In this document: one piece after another, positions 1 to 9,901 of the stretch
Layout: every line of letters begins with the position of its first letter
Numbering within the stretch: the stretch's first letter is position 1
Source of the DNA: an uncultured Paracoccaceae bacterium
Lineage (GTDB): Bacteria > Pseudomonadota > Alphaproteobacteria > Rhodobacterales > Rhodobacteraceae
Assembly (NCBI GenBank): GCA_947500135.1
Contig: CANMQX010000003.1
Span: 124,001 to 188,000 of the forward strand
Length of the DNA stretch: 64,000 nucleotides
Direction: 5' to 3'
Notes under the pieces: model-generated
Told to the model about the DNA's origin: nothing
The model's database searches: none
Seen by the model: the letters and a program-made list of their open reading frames with translations, nothing else
Made by a program: the position numbers and the translations under genes

Positions 1-828
1 ATTTCGACTGGCACAGAAAAACTGTTCTGGTCCGGTGACATGCCGCCCTTTCCCGGAATGGGCTACCCCCTGATCCCCGGCTATGAGGCCGCTGGCGAAG
101 TGATCGAAGCCGGTGCAGATAGCGGTTTTCGCGTTGGTGAACATGTATTTGTGCCCGGTGCCAGCTGCTATGAAGGCGCGCATGGGCTGTTTGGCGCGGC
201 CGCCGAAACACTGGTGACCAAAGCGGCGCGCGCCACGCGGATCGACCGGGGCTTGGGTGCCGCAGGTGCGTTGCTGGCCTTGGCCGCAACAGCCCGGCAT
301 GCGATGGCCGGACCTGGCAAAGCGGTTCCCGACTTGATTGTTGGGCATGGTGTGCTTGGCCGCCTTCTGGCTCGGTTGACCATTGCCGCAGGTGCGCCCG
401 CACCCACGGTATGGGAAATTGACCCCGCCCGGATGGATGGCGCAGATGGCTATGCGGTTGTGACGCCCGATACCGACGAACGCCACGACTACATGTCGAT
501 TTACGATGCCTCGGGTCAGGGCGATCTGTTGAATGACCTGATCGGGCGTATCGGCAAGGGCGGCGAAATTGTTCTTGCCGGGTTCTATACAGCACCACTG
601 CAATTCGCATTTCCGCCCGCTTTCATGAAGGAAGCGCGCCTGCGGATCAGTGCCGAATGGGCCGCCGATGACATGATCGCCACCAAAGCACTGGTGGAGG
701 CCGGGGTGCTGGAACTGGCTGATTTGATCACACACAGGCAACCGGCAGCGGCGGCAGCGAAGGCATATGAAACCGCCTTTACCGATCCGGCCTGCCTGAA
801 AATGATTCTGAACTGGGGTGCGGCATGA
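1..828 (+). CDS. bchC: BchC, bacteriochlorophyllide a dehydrogenase (5' partial)
   Basis: The reading frame is open from base 1, so the true start lies outside the window; the ATG at 40 in the ORF track is internal. The product is a zinc-less, medium-chain alcohol dehydrogenase-like protein. It oxidises the C3-hydroxyethyl group of the chlorin to the 3-acetyl group of bacteriochlorophyll a. Visible family features are the [10 protein letters not shown] segment, the GHGVLGRL nucleotide-binding turn, and position directly before bchXYZ. Its TGA overlaps the bchX ATG by 4 bp (ATGA), so translation is probably coupled. Identification rests on family resemblance and on the canonical bchC-X-Y-Z order. 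Confidence 0.95.
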   Translation: MSTGTEKLFWSGDMPPFPGMGYPLIPGYEAAGEVIEAGADSGFRVGEHVFVPGASCYEGAHGLFGAAAETLVTKAARATRIDRGLGAAGALLALAATARHAMAGPGKAVPDLIVGHGVLGRLLARLTIAAGAPAPTVWEIDPARMDGADGYAVVTPDTDERHDYMSIYDASGQGDLLNDLIGRIGKGGEIVLAGFYTAPLQFAFPPAFMKEARLRISAEWAADDMIATKALVEAGVLELADLITHRQPAAAAAKAYETAFTDPACLKMILNWGAA

Positions 829-1829
829 AAGATGAAATTCCAAACCTGAAGGATTTCGACAAACGCCTGCGGGATGAAGCGGCAGAAGAGCCAACGCTTG
901 AGGTACCACAAGGCGAACCGACCTCCAAAACCCAGATCATCGCGATTTATGGCAAGGGCGGCATCGGCAAATCCTTCACCCTGGCCAACCTGTCACACAT
1001 GATGGCCGAGATGGGCAAACGGGTGCTGCTGATCGGATGTGACCCAAAATCTGACACCACCAGCCTGCTATTTGGTGGCAAGGCCTGCCCAACGATCATC
1101 GAGACCTCTGCCAAGAAAAAGATAGCCGGTGAAGAGGTTCAGATCGGAGATGTCTGTTTCAAACGCGGCGGCGTCTTTGCCATGGAACTTGGCGGCCCAG
1201 AGGTGGGTCGCGGCTGTGGTGGCCGTGGGATCATCCACGGGTTTGAACTTCTCGAAAAACTGGGGTTCCACGACTGGGACTTTGATTATGTGCTTCTCGA
1301 CTTTCTTGGGGACGTCGTCTGTGGCGGCTTCGGTCTGCCCATCGCGCGCGATATGGCGCAGAAGGTTATCCTGGTCGGCTCAAATGATCTGCAATCCCTA
1401 TATGTTGCGAACAATGTCTGCTCCGCTGTCGAATACTTCCGCAAGCTTGGCGGTAATGTTGGGGTGGCCGGGTTGGTCATCAATAAAGACGACGGGACCG
1501 GAGAAGCCCAAGCCTTCGCCGAGGCAGTCAACGTTCCTGTCCTTGCTGCAATTCCACAAGACGATGACCTGAGGAAAAAATCGGCCAATTACCAGATCGT
1601 CGGTACCCACGAAAGCCAATGGGGCACGATGTTTGAAGGACTGGCCGAAGCCGTGGGCGTGGCCCCACCGGTGCGCCCGACACCATTGGATCAGGACGGC
1701 TTGCTCGGCCTGTTCGACGCCAAGGATACCGGCGGCGACTATCAACTGATCCCCGCAACCGATGTCGATATGCGCGGCAAGAATGCCAAACCCAAAGAGT
1801 CGCTGGAGGTCATTTATGACGATGCCTGA
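825..1829 (+). CDS. bchX: BchX, chlorophyllide a reductase iron protein
   Basis: 334 aa NifH/BchL-type reductase component of chlorophyllide a oxidoreductase. It passes electrons, with ATP hydrolysis, to BchY-BchZ for reduction of chlorin ring B in the cytoplasm. The P-loop GKGGIGKS lies near residues 43-50. The CGGRG and VVCGGFG segments carry the cysteines that bridge a [4Fe-4S] cluster across the homodimer. Length is normal for BchX, which is longer at the N-terminus than BchL. The start ATG overlaps the bchC stop, and the 3' end overlaps the bchY start. Confidence 0.97.
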   Translation: MKDEIPNLKDFDKRLRDEAAEEPTLEVPQGEPTSKTQIIAIYGKGGIGKSFTLANLSHMMAEMGKRVLLIGCDPKSDTTSLLFGGKACPTIIETSAKKKIAGEEVQIGDVCFKRGGVFAMELGGPEVGRGCGGRGIIHGFELLEKLGFHDWDFDYVLLDFLGDVVCGGFGLPIARDMAQKVILVGSNDLQSLYVANNVCSAVEYFRKLGGNVGVAGLVINKDDGTGEAQAFAEAVNVPVLAAIPQDDDLRKKSANYQIVGTHESQWGTMFEGLAEAVGVAPPVRPTPLDQDGLLGLFDAKDTGGDYQLIPATDVDMRGKNAKPKESLEVIYDDA

Positions 1830-3414
1830 CGACCAGCGGCAAGGCTATGAGGTCGGTTATGATGATGCTGGCAATGTCCAGATCATCGAAGGCGCGGCCC
1901 GGTCAGAGGTCCCGGATCAGGTCCGCGACGCCGTTGCGTTGGAAGGCGGCTGTACTGCCGGTGCCGACACCATGGAGGCTGCCGCGCGGGCCGCAGGTAA
2001 ATCGGACATTCTGGACCAATACGCTAAGGATTACCCCCAAGGTCCCCATGATCAACCACAAAGCATGTGCCCGGCCTTCGGGTCATTGCGCGTGGGCCTG
2101 CGGATGAAACGGGTTGCGACCGTGCTGTCGGGCTCTGCATGCTGCGTTTACGGCCTGACCTTCGTGTCCCACTTCTATGGCGCACGCCGGTCGGTGGGCT
2201 ACGTACCGTTCAATTCCGAAACACTGGTGACCGGCAAGCTGTTCGAGGATATCCGCGAAAGCGTGCATGATATGGCCGATCCGGATCGCTATGATGCGAT
2301 TGTGGTGACAAACCTCTGTGTGCCCACCGCATCCGGCGTGCCATTGCGGCTCTTGCCCAAGGAAATCAACGGCGTGCGGATCGTCGGTATTGACGTGCCC
2401 GGCTTTGGCATTCCAACCCATGCCGAGGCCAAGGATGTGCTCGCTGGGGCCATGCTGAACTATGCCCGTGAGGAAATCGCCGCCGGGCCTGTCCAAGCAC
2501 CCGTTGGTGGAAAATCGGATCGTCCAACCGTTGCCTTGCTGGGTGAAATGTTCCCGGCTGATCCAATGATGATCGGGGCGATGCTTGGCCCAATGGGGCT
2601 TGCCGCTGGTCCGGCTGTACCGACCCGCGAATGGCGCGAGCTTTATGCCGCATTGGATTGCGGCGGCGTGGCCGCGATCCACCCGTTCTACACCGCTGCA
2701 GTCCGCGAATTTGAGGCAGCTGGACGGCCCATCATTGGCTCGGCCCCGGTTGGTTACGATGGCACGGCTGCCTGGCTGATGAATATTGGCGAAGCGTTCA
2801 ATGTGCAGCCTGCACAAATCGCAGCCGCACAAAATGCATTCCTGCCCGCCATCCGCGAGGCGCTGAATGGCGCCCGGATCAAAGGCACGGTGACCCTGTC
2901 AGGCTATGAAGGGTCCGAACTCCTTGTTGCGCGGCTGCTGATCGAAAGCGGGGCGGATGTACCTTACGTTGGCACGGCCTGCCCCAAAACCCCATGGTCT
3001 GCGGATGACGCAGAATGGTTGACCGCAAAAGGGGTGAAGGTGGTTTACCGCGCGTCGCTAGAGGATGATCTGGCTGCAGTGGACGCAATCAATCCGGATC
3101 TGGCCATTGGCACGACCCCGGTTGTGCAGCACGCCAAGGAACATGGCATCCCGGCGCTATACTTCACAAACCTGATTTCGGCCCGGCCTCTGATGGGTCC
3201 TGCAGGTGCAGGATCGCTTGCGCAAGTGGTCAATGCGGCGATCGGGGGCAAGGCAAAGATGGATACGATGCGCGCCTTTTTCGAAGGTGTCGGTGCGCAA
3301 GACACCGCCGGTGTCTGGGAAGGTACACCCAATCTGCGCCCCGACTTCCGCGCACAGCACCAGAAAAAGCTCGACAAAATGGCCCGTGTTGCCAAGGCGG
3401 AGCAGATGATATGA
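1816..3414 (+). CDS. bchY: BchY, chlorophyllide a reductase subunit Y
   Basis: 532 aa NifD-like catalytic subunit of chlorophyllide a reductase, partner of BchZ in the heterotetramer. The ORF track starts at 1762, but ATG 1816 has a GGAGG motif six bases upstream and fits the family N-terminus, so I chose it; ATG 1822 is an alternative. Cysteines in GGCTAG, QSMCPAFGS and SACCVYG are in the expected places for the [4Fe-4S] cluster. It overlaps the end of bchX by 14 bp. After its stop come two palindromes before bchZ; these are listed separately. Confidence 0.96.
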   Translation: MTMPDDQRQGYEVGYDDAGNVQIIEGAARSEVPDQVRDAVALEGGCTAGADTMEAAARAAGKSDILDQYAKDYPQGPHDQPQSMCPAFGSLRVGLRMKRVATVLSGSACCVYGLTFVSHFYGARRSVGYVPFNSETLVTGKLFEDIRESVHDMADPDRYDAIVVTNLCVPTASGVPLRLLPKEINGVRIVGIDVPGFGIPTHAEAKDVLAGAMLNYAREEIAAGPVQAPVGGKSDRPTVALLGEMFPADPMMIGAMLGPMGLAAGPAVPTREWRELYAALDCGGVAAIHPFYTAAVREFEAAGRPIIGSAPVGYDGTAAWLMNIGEAFNVQPAQIAAAQNAFLPAIREALNGARIKGTVTLSGYEGSELLVARLLIESGADVPYVGTACPKTPWSADDAEWLTAKGVKVVYRASLEDDLAAVDAINPDLAIGTTPVVQHAKEHGIPALYFTNLISARPLMGPAGAGSLAQVVNAAIGGKAKMDTMRAFFEGVGAQDTAGVWEGTPNLRPDFRAQHQKKLDKMARVAKAEQMI

Positions 3415-3436
3415 AGAATTTTGGCCAAAATTCTTC
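3413..3436. repeat. 24-bp perfect palindrome between bchY and bchZ
   Basis: A perfect 24-bp palindrome built on TTTTGGCCAAAA, with arms starting GAAGAATT, begins inside the bchY stop codon. It can form a 12-bp hairpin in RNA or cruciform DNA, or be a dimeric protein site. It is followed at once by a second palindrome, leaving bchY and bchZ uncoupled, unlike the overlaps at bchC/X, bchX/Y and bchZ/pufQ. Function is unknown. Confidence 0.8.
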
Positions 3437-3442
3437 CGTCGG

Positions 3443-3469
3443 GAAAAATCTTCGTGACGAAGATTTTTC
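3443..3469. repeat. 27-bp palindrome between bchY and bchZ
   Basis: Arms GAAAAATCTTCG and CGAAGATTTTTC pair perfectly over 12 bp around a TGA loop, seven bases after the first palindrome. The right arm ends in five Ts, so the transcript could act as a weak terminator or an mRNA-stability hairpin. The pair looks like an intergenic repeat element, but I found no second copy in this window. Confidence 0.8.
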
Positions 3470-3487
3470 AATCGCGGGGTGCGCGTG

Positions 3488-4948
3488 ATGCTGATCACCG
3501 ATCATGATCGCGCTGGCGGCTACTGGGGTGCTGTTTATGCATTCTGTGCTGTGAAAGGGCTGCAAGTTGTGATCGACGGCCCGGTCGGTTGTGAAAACCT
3601 GCCCGTCACATCTGTTTTGCACTACACCGACGGACTGCCGCCGCATGAGTTGCCTATTGTCGTCACCGGTTTGGGTGAAACCGAAATGGGTGAAGGCACC
3701 GAAGAGGCGATGAAACGGGCTTGGGATGTGTTGGACCCTGCCTTGCCTGCCGTTGTTGTCACCGGGTCCATTGCCGAGATGATCGGCGGTGGTGTGACCC
3801 CGCAAGGCACCAATATTCAACGTTTCCTGCCCCGCACCATTGATGAGGATCAGTGGGAGTGCGCGGATCGGGCTATGACCTGGATCTTCACCGAGTTCGG
3901 GATGACCAAGGGGCGTATGCCGCCCGAGAAAAAGCGTGAGGAAGACGCAAAGCCCCGCGTGAATATCCTTGGGCCGATGTATGGGGCGTTCAACATGCCC
4001 TCTGATCTGGCCGAAATCCGGCGTCTGGTCGAAGGCATCGGGGCCGAAATCAACATGGTCATGCCACTGGGTGCCCATCTGGCCGAGATGCGCAATCTGG
4101 TGAATGCCGACGTCAATGTCACCATGTATCGCGAATTTGGGCGCGGACTTTGCGAAGTGCTGGGCAAACCTTACCTGCAAGCCCCGTTTGGCATCGACAG
4201 CACCACGAAATTCCTGCGCAAGCTGGGTGAATTAACCGGCCTCGATCCCGAACCGTTTATCGAACGCGAGAAACATTCGACGATCAAACCGGTCTGGGAC
4301 CTGTGGCGGTCTGTCACGCAGGATTTCTTTGCCACCGCGGAATTCGCCATCGTGGCGAACGAAACCTATGCCCGCGGCGTTCGGCATTATCTGGAAAACG
4401 ATCTGGGTTTTCCCTGCGCTTTTGCGGTTGCCCGCTGCCGGGGCAAGAAGACGAATAATGAAGAGGTGCGTCAATTGACGCATCAGAAACGGCCACTCAT
4501 CGTGTTTGGGTCCATCAACGAAAAGATGTATCTGGCCGAGATGAAGGCGGGGCACGGACCTAGCCCTGTCTTCATACCAGCAAGCTTTCCAGGTGCTGCG
4601 ATCAGGCGGGCCACCGGGACGCCATTTATGGGCTACGCGGGTGCAACCTATGTGTTGCAAGAGGTCTGCAACGGCCTGTTTGATGCGCTGTTCCATATTC
4701 TGCCGCTGGGCAGTGAGATGGACGCGGGCGACGCCACACTAACCCCATTGCGCCGCGATTTTCCATGGGATGCTGATGCCCAGGCGAAGCTGGACGAAAT
4801 CGTCGCAACCCACCCCATTCTGACCAGAATTTCTGCCGCCAAAACGCTGCGCGATGCAGCCGAACGGGCGGCCCTCGACGCCGGCAATGACCGGGTGGTC
4901 CTTGAGACTGTCGAGACACTGCAACCATCCTCGGGAGGACGGAAATGA
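3488..4948 (+). CDS. bchZ: BchZ, chlorophyllide a reductase subunit Z
   Basis: About 486 aa, NifK-like subunit of chlorophyllide a reductase. With BchY it binds the substrate and the electron-transfer cluster. The [14 protein letters not shown] start and the [10 protein letters not shown] cysteine motif are typical of BchZ. The ORF track starts at GTG 3479. I prefer ATG 3488 because a GGGG tract lies eight bases upstream and the family begins at about this point; GTG 3485 is also possible. The end overlaps pufQ by 4 bp (ATGA), which ties bch and puf translation together. Confidence 0.96.
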   Translation: MLITDHDRAGGYWGAVYAFCAVKGLQVVIDGPVGCENLPVTSVLHYTDGLPPHELPIVVTGLGETEMGEGTEEAMKRAWDVLDPALPAVVVTGSIAEMIGGGVTPQGTNIQRFLPRTIDEDQWECADRAMTWIFTEFGMTKGRMPPEKKREEDAKPRVNILGPMYGAFNMPSDLAEIRRLVEGIGAEINMVMPLGAHLAEMRNLVNADVNVTMYREFGRGLCEVLGKPYLQAPFGIDSTTKFLRKLGELTGLDPEPFIEREKHSTIKPVWDLWRSVTQDFFATAEFAIVANETYARGVRHYLENDLGFPCAFAVARCRGKKTNNEEVRQLTHQKRPLIVFGSINEKMYLAEMKAGHGPSPVFIPASFPGAAIRRATGTPFMGYAGATYVLQEVCNGLFDALFHILPLGSEMDAGDATLTPLRRDFPWDADAQAKLDEIVATHPILTRISAAKTLRDAAERAALDAGNDRVVLETVETLQPSSGGRK

Positions 4949-5169
4949 CAGATTTTACCTCAGACGCACCAGTGCTGCGCGCACGCACGGCACCGCCAAA
5001 ACGCGAATATTATGCCTATTTCACGTTGATCTTTCTGGCGACACTGCCGCTGGCCTTCCTGACATGGATGCTGGCCGCCGCCCGCCGGATGGAACTGCCT
5101 GAAAAGGGCCCATTCGCCAAAGCCTGGACACAGGCCCGGATCATCACGCCGCATATCTTTAGCGCGTGA
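4945..5169 (+). CDS. pufQ: PufQ, bacteriochlorophyll assembly factor
   Basis: 74 aa with one membrane segment (about residues 25-45). The [21 protein letters not shown] tail closely matches the conserved C-terminus of PufQ. In Rhodobacter, PufQ promotes bacteriochlorophyll formation and is thought to carry pigment intermediates to the assembling complexes. The ATG overlaps the bchZ stop. Position between bchZ and pufB is the standard one. The puf promoter of relatives lies inside bchZ, but I could not identify it here. Confidence 0.93.
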   Translation: MTDFTSDAPVLRARTAPPKREYYAYFTLIFLATLPLAFLTWMLAAARRMELPEKGPFAKAWTQARIITPHIFSA

Positions 5170-5186
5170 CGACCCGAACAGAGATT

Positions 5187-5202
5187 TGCCCGGTAACGGG
5201 CA
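5187..5202 (+). promoter_or_regulatory. Stem-loop in the pufQ-pufB intergenic region
   Basis: TGCCCG and CGGGCA form a 6-bp stem closed by a GTAA loop (a GNRA-type tetraloop in RNA). A second, bulged C-rich hairpin (CATCA...TGATG) follows at about 5212-5234. In Rhodobacter the pufQ-pufB leader is a processing site that yields the stable pufBA mRNA. A similar role here is inference from position. Confidence 0.5.
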
Positions 5203-5315
5203 CACGTTGTTCATCATTCCCCCCCGGGGTGATGGATTGGGGCAGAGGAAGAGCTTCTGTCGTAACCCGGCCGCGGGGGGTGCGCGGCGTCAGAACCTAA
5301 TTTTGGAGACAAAAC

Positions 5316-5471
5316 ATGGCTGACAAATCAGATCTGTCTTTCACAGGTCTCACTGACGAGCAGGCCCAGGAACTGCACTCGGTGTACATGAGCGGGTTTA
5401 CGATCTTCACGATCGTAGCCGTGGTTGCTCACTTTCTGACGTACATCAAGCTGCCCTGGTTCAGCTGGTAG
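5316..5471 (+). CDS. pufB: PufB, light-harvesting 1 beta polypeptide
   Basis: 51 aa, too short for the ORF track. The sequence [20 protein letters not shown] followed by a single membrane helix and a C-terminal LPWFSW is characteristic of LH1 beta chains. His39 (VAHFLTY) is the expected bacteriochlorophyll a ligand. TTGGAG lies upstream of ATG 5316. The protein pairs with PufA in the ring around the reaction centre in the photosynthetic membrane. Confidence 0.96.
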   Translation: MADKSDLSFTGLTDEQAQELHSVYMSGFTIFTIVAVVAHFLTYIKLPWFSW

Positions 5472-5486
5472 GGAAAGGAAAAACAC

Positions 5487-5645
5487 ATGGCACAGTTCTA
5501 CAAGATCTGGCTGGTTTTCGACCCACGCCGCGTTTTCGTGGCGCAGGGCGTTTTCCTGTTCCTGCTTGCAGCGATGATTCACCTCGTCCTGCTGAGCAAT
5601 GAAAGCACAAACTGGTTCCAGCTCGCCTTTGGCGCAGGTGGCTAA
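5487..5645 (+). CDS. pufA: PufA, light-harvesting 1 alpha polypeptide
   Basis: 52 aa, too short for the ORF track. The N-terminus [20 protein letters not shown] and the single membrane helix with His32 (MIHLVLLS) match LH1 alpha chains. A GGAAA motif precedes ATG 5487. It lies 15 bp after pufB and before the stabilising stem-loop, the arrangement that lets LH1 be made in excess of reaction-centre subunits. Confidence 0.96.
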   Translation: MAQFYKIWLVFDPRRVFVAQGVFLFLLAAMIHLVLLSNESTNWFQLAFGAGG

Positions 5646-5669
5646 CCGGCTTTTGCCGCAATAACAGAA

Positions 5670-5700
5670 GCTGTGGGCGGGCCTTTGATCCGCCCACGGC
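5670..5700 (+). promoter_or_regulatory. pufA-pufL intercistronic stem-loop
   Basis: GTGGGCGG pairs with CCGCCCAC across a nine-base loop, and the stem extends to 11 bp with one G-U pair. In Rhodobacter a strong hairpin here blocks 3' decay of pufBA mRNA and sets the LH1 to reaction-centre ratio. Position and strength suggest the same role. No T-run follows, so it is not a classical terminator. Confidence 0.75.
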
Positions 5701-5775
5701 AAACCGCAAGACATTGACGACGACAGGGCGCGCCCGAACGGGGTCGCAGAGCCTGTCCATGAATGGAGTAGGAAG

Positions 5776-6606
5776 ATGGCACAGCTCAGCTTCGAAAGAA
5801 AATACCGGGTCCGTGGCGGGACATTGGTAGGCGGTGATCTGTTCGACTTCTGGGTGGGGCCATTTTACGTTGGCTTCTTCGGGGTCACGACGTTCTTTTT
5901 CGCCGTCCTTGGGACGATCTTGATTTTTTACGGGGCCAGCCAAGGCCCGACATGGAATCCCTGGCTGATTTCGATCAACCCGCCGCCTTTGGAATATGGA
6001 TTGGGGCCAGCACCGCTGCTCAATGGCGGCCTGTGGCAGATCATCACGATCTGTGCGATTGGCGCCTTTGTCAGCTGGATGATGCGCGAGGTCGAGATTT
6101 GTCGCAAACTTGGCATTGGCTATCATGTGCCGTTTGCCTTTGGGGTCGCGATCTTTGCCTATGTGACGCTTGTGGTGATCCGTCCTGTCCTGCTGGGCGC
6201 ATGGGGTCACGGTTTTCCATACGGTATCTTCAGCCATCTCGATTGGGTGAATAACGTGGGCTATGCTTATGGCAACTTCCACTACAACCCGGTCCATATG
6301 ATCGCGATCACGTTCTTCTTTACGAACTGTCTGGCGCTTGCGCTGCACGGATCACTGGTTCTGTCCGCTGTCAATCCGGGCAAGGGCAAGGAAATCGCCT
6401 CACCCGACCACGAAGATACGTATTTCCGGGATCTGATCGGTTATTCCATCGGGCCGTTGGGGATTCACCGGTTGGGTCTGTTCCTCGCGCTGAATGCAGG
6501 CTTCTGGAGCGCGATTTGCATCGTGATTTCAGGCACCATCTGGTTCGAGGAATGGATCGTCTGGTGGGACTGGTATTACGAGCTGCCTTGGTGGCGGGAC
6601 CTATAG
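5776..6606 (+). CDS. pufL: PufL, photosynthetic reaction centre L subunit
   Basis: 276 aa with five membrane helices, the normal length for L. It binds half of the reaction-centre pigments. The segments [16 protein letters not shown] and [14 protein letters not shown] carry the histidines expected to bind bacteriochlorophyll and the non-haem iron. The ATG follows an AGGAAG motif. It is third in the pufBALMX unit and is separated by 13 bp from pufM. Confidence 0.98.
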   Translation: MAQLSFERKYRVRGGTLVGGDLFDFWVGPFYVGFFGVTTFFFAVLGTILIFYGASQGPTWNPWLISINPPPLEYGLGPAPLLNGGLWQIITICAIGAFVSWMMREVEICRKLGIGYHVPFAFGVAIFAYVTLVVIRPVLLGAWGHGFPYGIFSHLDWVNNVGYAYGNFHYNPVHMIAITFFFTNCLALALHGSLVLSAVNPGKGKEIASPDHEDTYFRDLIGYSIGPLGIHRLGLFLALNAGFWSAICIVISGTIWFEEWIVWWDWYYELPWWRDL

Positions 6607-6619
6607 GAGGGTATGAACA

Positions 6620-7549
6620 ATGGCTGAATATCAAAACATCTTCACCCAGGTTCAGGTTCAGGGCCCCCCTGAATTGGGGATCAACCCCGCTGACACGAAC
6701 CCCGCCTCTGAACGTATCGGAAAGGGCCGCTTTTCCACACTTGCGGGCTGGTTCGGGAATGCCCAGTTGGGGCCGCTTTACCTTGGTTCTTTTGGGGTGA
6801 TCTCGCTGGCGACAGGCCTGATCTGGTTTGTCATGGTGGGCATGTCCTTCTGGGCGCAGGCTGATTACAACCCCGCGATTTTCCTGCGCGACCTGTTCTG
6901 GTTCTCGCTGGATCCGCCATCGCCGGGCTATGGTCTGGGCATGCCACCGATGAATGATGGGGGCTATTTCATGATCGCCTCTTTCTTCCTGCTGATCTCG
7001 GTTCTGACATGGTGGGTGCGCACCTATCTGCGCGCCGAAGCACTGGGCATGGGCAAACATGTGGCATGGGCGTTCGCCTCTGCGATCTGGCTGTTCCTGG
7101 TGCTGGGTCTATTCCGGCCGATCCTGATGGGCGACTGGTCTGAAATGGTGCCTTACGGTGTCTTTAGCCATCTGGACTGGACCAACCTGTTCTCGATCAC
7201 TTACGGCAACCTGTTCTACAACCCCTTCCACGCTCTCAGCATTGCGTTCCTTTACGGCTCGGCCCTGCTGTTTGCGATGCATGGGGCGACGATCCTTGCG
7301 GTCAGCCGTTTCGGCGGCGAACGCGAGATTGAACAGATCGTTGACCGGGGCACAGCGACCGAACGGGCCGCATTGTTCTGGCGCTGGACCATGGGCTTTA
7401 ACGCCACGATGGAAGGTATCCACCGCTGGGCATGGTGGTTCGCGGTTCTGACGACCCTGACGGGTGGTATCGGGATCCTGCTGACCGGCACGGTTGTCGA
7501 TAACTGGTTTGTCTGGGCGCAAGAGCATGGCTACGCGCCGCTCAATTAA
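6620..7549 (+). CDS. pufM: PufM, photosynthetic reaction centre M subunit
   Basis: 309 aa partner of PufL with five membrane helices. The conserved [20 protein letters not shown] and [17 protein letters not shown] segments are hallmark M-subunit sequence, containing special-pair and iron ligands. An AGGAGG motif lies upstream of ATG 6620. The protein ends at HGYAPLN without the long C-terminal extension seen in PufC-containing lineages, consistent with pufX rather than pufC following. Confidence 0.98.
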   Translation: MAEYQNIFTQVQVQGPPELGINPADTNPASERIGKGRFSTLAGWFGNAQLGPLYLGSFGVISLATGLIWFVMVGMSFWAQADYNPAIFLRDLFWFSLDPPSPGYGLGMPPMNDGGYFMIASFFLLISVLTWWVRTYLRAEALGMGKHVAWAFASAIWLFLVLGLFRPILMGDWSEMVPYGVFSHLDWTNLFSITYGNLFYNPFHALSIAFLYGSALLFAMHGATILAVSRFGGEREIEQIVDRGTATERAALFWRWTMGFNATMEGIHRWAWWFAVLTTLTGGIGILLTGTVVDNWFVWAQEHGYAPLN

Positions 7550-7557
7550 GGAGAGAG

Positions 7558-7797
7558 ATGATGAGTGAGCACGAAAACATCCTTGAGCTGAGCGAGAAAA
7601 GCAGGCTGTCCGCCGATATCACGCTCTTGATGCTGAAAGGTGCGGGTTACGCCGCCGCGTTTTGCCTGGCGGTCTGGTTGATCATCGCGGTGATCGCGCT
7701 GATCGGAAAGGCACTGCCGGATGAAAGCCGGCAAAACCCCGATCCCATCAACCGGTCATCGATGATCATCGAGATGCCAAGCGATCAGTTTACCTGA
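7558..7797 (+). CDS. pufX: PufX, reaction-centre core complex polypeptide
   Basis: 79 aa (78 if the second ATG, 7561, is used). A single membrane helix follows the motif LMLKGAGYAAAF, which matches the MMKGAG helix start of Rhodobacter PufX. PufX opens the LH1 ring for quinone exchange and organises core dimers. AAGGAG at 7548-7553 overlaps the pufM stop; spacing (7 nt) favours ATG 7561. Overall identity to Rhodobacter PufX is low, as is usual for this family. The call rests on position, size, the motif and the helix. Confidence 0.88.
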   Translation: MMSEHENILELSEKSRLSADITLLMLKGAGYAAAFCLAVWLIIAVIALIGKALPDESRQNPDPINRSSMIIEMPSDQFT

Positions 7798-7803
7798 TTG
7801 GAG

Positions 7804-7835
7804 CGGGCGACCCGCGACGCGGTCGCCCGTTTCTT
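7804..7835 (+). terminator. Hairpin after pufX
   Basis: CGGGCGACC and GGTCGCCCG form a perfect 9-bp stem with an eight-base loop, followed by TTTCTT. It probably ends or stabilises the 3' end of the puf mRNA. Confidence 0.75.
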
Positions 7836-7915
7836 CGCCGTCGGACTACCCTTCCCTGGCTGGTCCGTCATTGGGGCTAAGGTCCCGTTCCCTTCCTGTT
7901 GGCTACAGGAGACTA

Positions 7916-7954
7916 GCGTCGCAAGCGGGCCCGACCCCCTTGCGGCGCTTTTTT
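7916..7954 (+). terminator. Intrinsic terminator upstream of dxs
   Basis: GCGTCGCAAG pairs with CTTGCGGCGC (one G-U pair) and is followed by six Ts. It lies 20 bp before the dxs start, so dxs is expected to receive only read-through from puf, or to have a promoter within or after this hairpin. Confidence 0.8.
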
Positions 7955-7974
7955 ATTAACACGAAAGGCGCGCT

Positions 7975-9900
7975 ATGACCAATCGTCCCGAAACCCCGTT
8001 TCTGAATGGCGTGGCTGGCCCTGCCGATCTGCGCCGTTTGAATGATACTGCATTGGCCAATCTGGCTGATGATGTGCGCGCTGAAGTGATCTCTGCCGTG
8101 TCGGAAACTGGCGGGCATTTAGGATCGTCGCTGGGCGTGGTTGAACTGACCGTGGCCCTGCATGCTGTGTTCGATACCCCGCGCGACAAACTAATCTGGG
8201 ACGTGTCGCATCAATGCTATCCGCATAAGGTGCTGACCGGCAGACGCGACCGTATCCGTACCCTGCGGCAGGAAGGCGGGCTTTCCGGTTTCACCAAACG
8301 CAGCGAAAGCGATTATGATCCCTTTGGTGCCGCCCATTCCAGCACCTCCATTTCTGCCGCCCTTGGGTTCACCATTGGCCGCGACATGGGCCAGCCCACG
8401 GGGGACGCGGTTGCTGTGATCGGCGACGGGTCCATCAGTGCCGGTATGGCCTATGAAGCGCTGAACAATGCCGGTGCCGAAGGCCGCCGGATGTTCGTGA
8501 TCCTGAATGACAATGAGATGTCGATCGCCCCACCAACCGGTGCCATGTCGAAATACCTTTCCAGTCTTTACGCCTCGCCCGTGGGTGAATTTCACAAGAT
8601 GGCCGAAGGGTTTGAATCCGCATTGCCCGGTCCGTTGCGCGACCACGCCCGCCGTGCCCGGCAACTGGTGACAGGTATGCAGACCGGCGGATCAGGGACG
8701 CTGTTTGAAGAACTTGGTTTCAGCTATATCGGCCCGATTGACGGGCATGATATGCGCCAGCTTTTGCCGGTGCTGCGCGCCGCCCGCACCCGTGCAACTG
8801 GGCCGGTCCTGATCCATGTTTGTACAACAAAAGGAAAGGGTTACGCCCCCGCCGAGGGCAGCGCCGATTGTGGCCATGGTGTTTCAAAATTCGATGTCGC
8901 CACAGGGGCGCAGGCCAAATCCAAACCCAACGCACCGGCCTATACCAAAGTGTTCGGCAACGCCCTGACAACCGAGGCAGCACTTGATCCCACTGTCGTC
9001 GCAGTAACGGCGGCCATGCCGTCCGGGACAGGGGTAAGCATCATGGGTGAGCGGTTCGCAAACCGGGTGTTTGATGTGGGCATCGCCGAACAGCACGCAG
9101 TGACATTCAGTGCGGGGATGGCCGCGTCGGGCCTGAAACCATTCTGCGCGATTTATTCGACCTTTCTGCAACGCGGCTATGATCAGGTTGTGCATGATGT
9201 TGCCTTGCAAAACTTACCGGTCCGTTTCGCGATAGATCGTGCCGGGCTGGTGGGTGCAGATGGCCCCACCCATGCGGGCGCGTTTGACATCGGCTATATG
9301 GCGGCCCTGCCCAATATGGTCGTGATGGCCGCCGGTGATGAAGTTGAGCTGATGCATATGGTCCGCACGGCCGCGGCCTATGATGCGGGCCCTATCGCAT
9401 TCCGCTATCCGCGCGGCGAAGGCGTGGGGCTCGACCTGCCGGAACGCGGCAATGTGATCGAGATCGGCAAGGGCCGTGTGGTGCAGGAAGGTACTGATAT
9501 TGCTTTGCTTTCCTTTGGTGCCCATCTGGAGGAATGCCGCAAGGCAGCCGAACAGATGGCCACGCAAGGCGTATCGGTGACCATCGCCGATGCCCGTTTT
9601 GCCAAGCCGCTGGACCGCGATCTGATCCGGCAATTGCTGCGTCATCACAAGGCGATTGTGACCGTCGAGCAGGGCGCGCGCGGCGGTTTTGGGGCCATGG
9701 TGCTGCATGATCTGGCCAATGACGGGCTGCTGGACGGGCGCTGCCAATTGCGCACGATGACCCTGCCGGATCGGTATATCGATCAGGCCTCACCGGCGGC
9801 GATGTATGCCGATGCGGGGCTGACGGCGGTGGATATCGCGGCGACGGCAATGCAGGCCGCCGGGATCAAACTGAAACGATCCCCGGTGGGTGTTGCGTAG
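7975..9900 (+). CDS. dxs: Dxs, 1-deoxy-D-xylulose-5-phosphate synthase
   Basis: 641 aa ThDP enzyme that condenses pyruvate with glyceraldehyde 3-phosphate, the first step of the MEP isoprenoid pathway feeding carotenoids and the phytyl/geranylgeranyl tail. Visible motifs are the N-terminal [15 protein letters not shown], the ThDP motif [18 protein letters not shown], and the transketolase pyrimidine-domain segment [15 protein letters not shown]. Length is normal. It is the gene that follows pufX in Rhodobacter, so the enzyme is probably the photosynthesis-linked copy. Confidence 0.97.
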   Translation: MTNRPETPFLNGVAGPADLRRLNDTALANLADDVRAEVISAVSETGGHLGSSLGVVELTVALHAVFDTPRDKLIWDVSHQCYPHKVLTGRRDRIRTLRQEGGLSGFTKRSESDYDPFGAAHSSTSISAALGFTIGRDMGQPTGDAVAVIGDGSISAGMAYEALNNAGAEGRRMFVILNDNEMSIAPPTGAMSKYLSSLYASPVGEFHKMAEGFESALPGPLRDHARRARQLVTGMQTGGSGTLFEELGFSYIGPIDGHDMRQLLPVLRAARTRATGPVLIHVCTTKGKGYAPAEGSADCGHGVSKFDVATGAQAKSKPNAPAYTKVFGNALTTEAALDPTVVAVTAAMPSGTGVSIMGERFANRVFDVGIAEQHAVTFSAGMAASGLKPFCAIYSTFLQRGYDQVVHDVALQNLPVRFAIDRAGLVGADGPTHAGAFDIGYMAALPNMVVMAAGDEVELMHMVRTAAAYDAGPIAFRYPRGEGVGLDLPERGNVIEIGKGRVVQEGTDIALLSFGAHLEECRKAAEQMATQGVSVTIADARFAKPLDRDLIRQLLRHHKAIVTVEQGARGGFGAMVLHDLANDGLLDGRCQLRTMTLPDRYIDQASPAAMYADAGLTAVDIAATAMQAAGIKLKRSPVGVA

Positions 9901-9901
9901 C

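Larger units (their letters stand above)
7798..7954 (+). ncRNA. Possible PcrX-like small RNA in the pufX 3' region
   Basis: In Rhodobacter sphaeroides the small RNA PcrX is processed from the 3' UTR of the puf mRNA, between pufX and dxs. Here the same interval has no ORF and carries one hairpin just after pufX and a strong terminator at 7916-7954, a layout that would fit a 3'-derived RNA. No sequence match to PcrX was checked, so this is positional inference only. Confidence 0.3.

Noticed and set aside
3230-4180. 316-codon minus-strand ORF across bchY/bchZ
   Set aside because: It is antisense to well-identified bchZ and bchY sequence and its translation resembles no family; long shadow ORFs are expected at this GC content.
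5461-6348. 295-codon minus-strand ORF across pufA and pufL
   Set aside because: Antisense shadow of clear puf genes, with a composition rich in His/Arg/Gln typical of reverse-frame translation.
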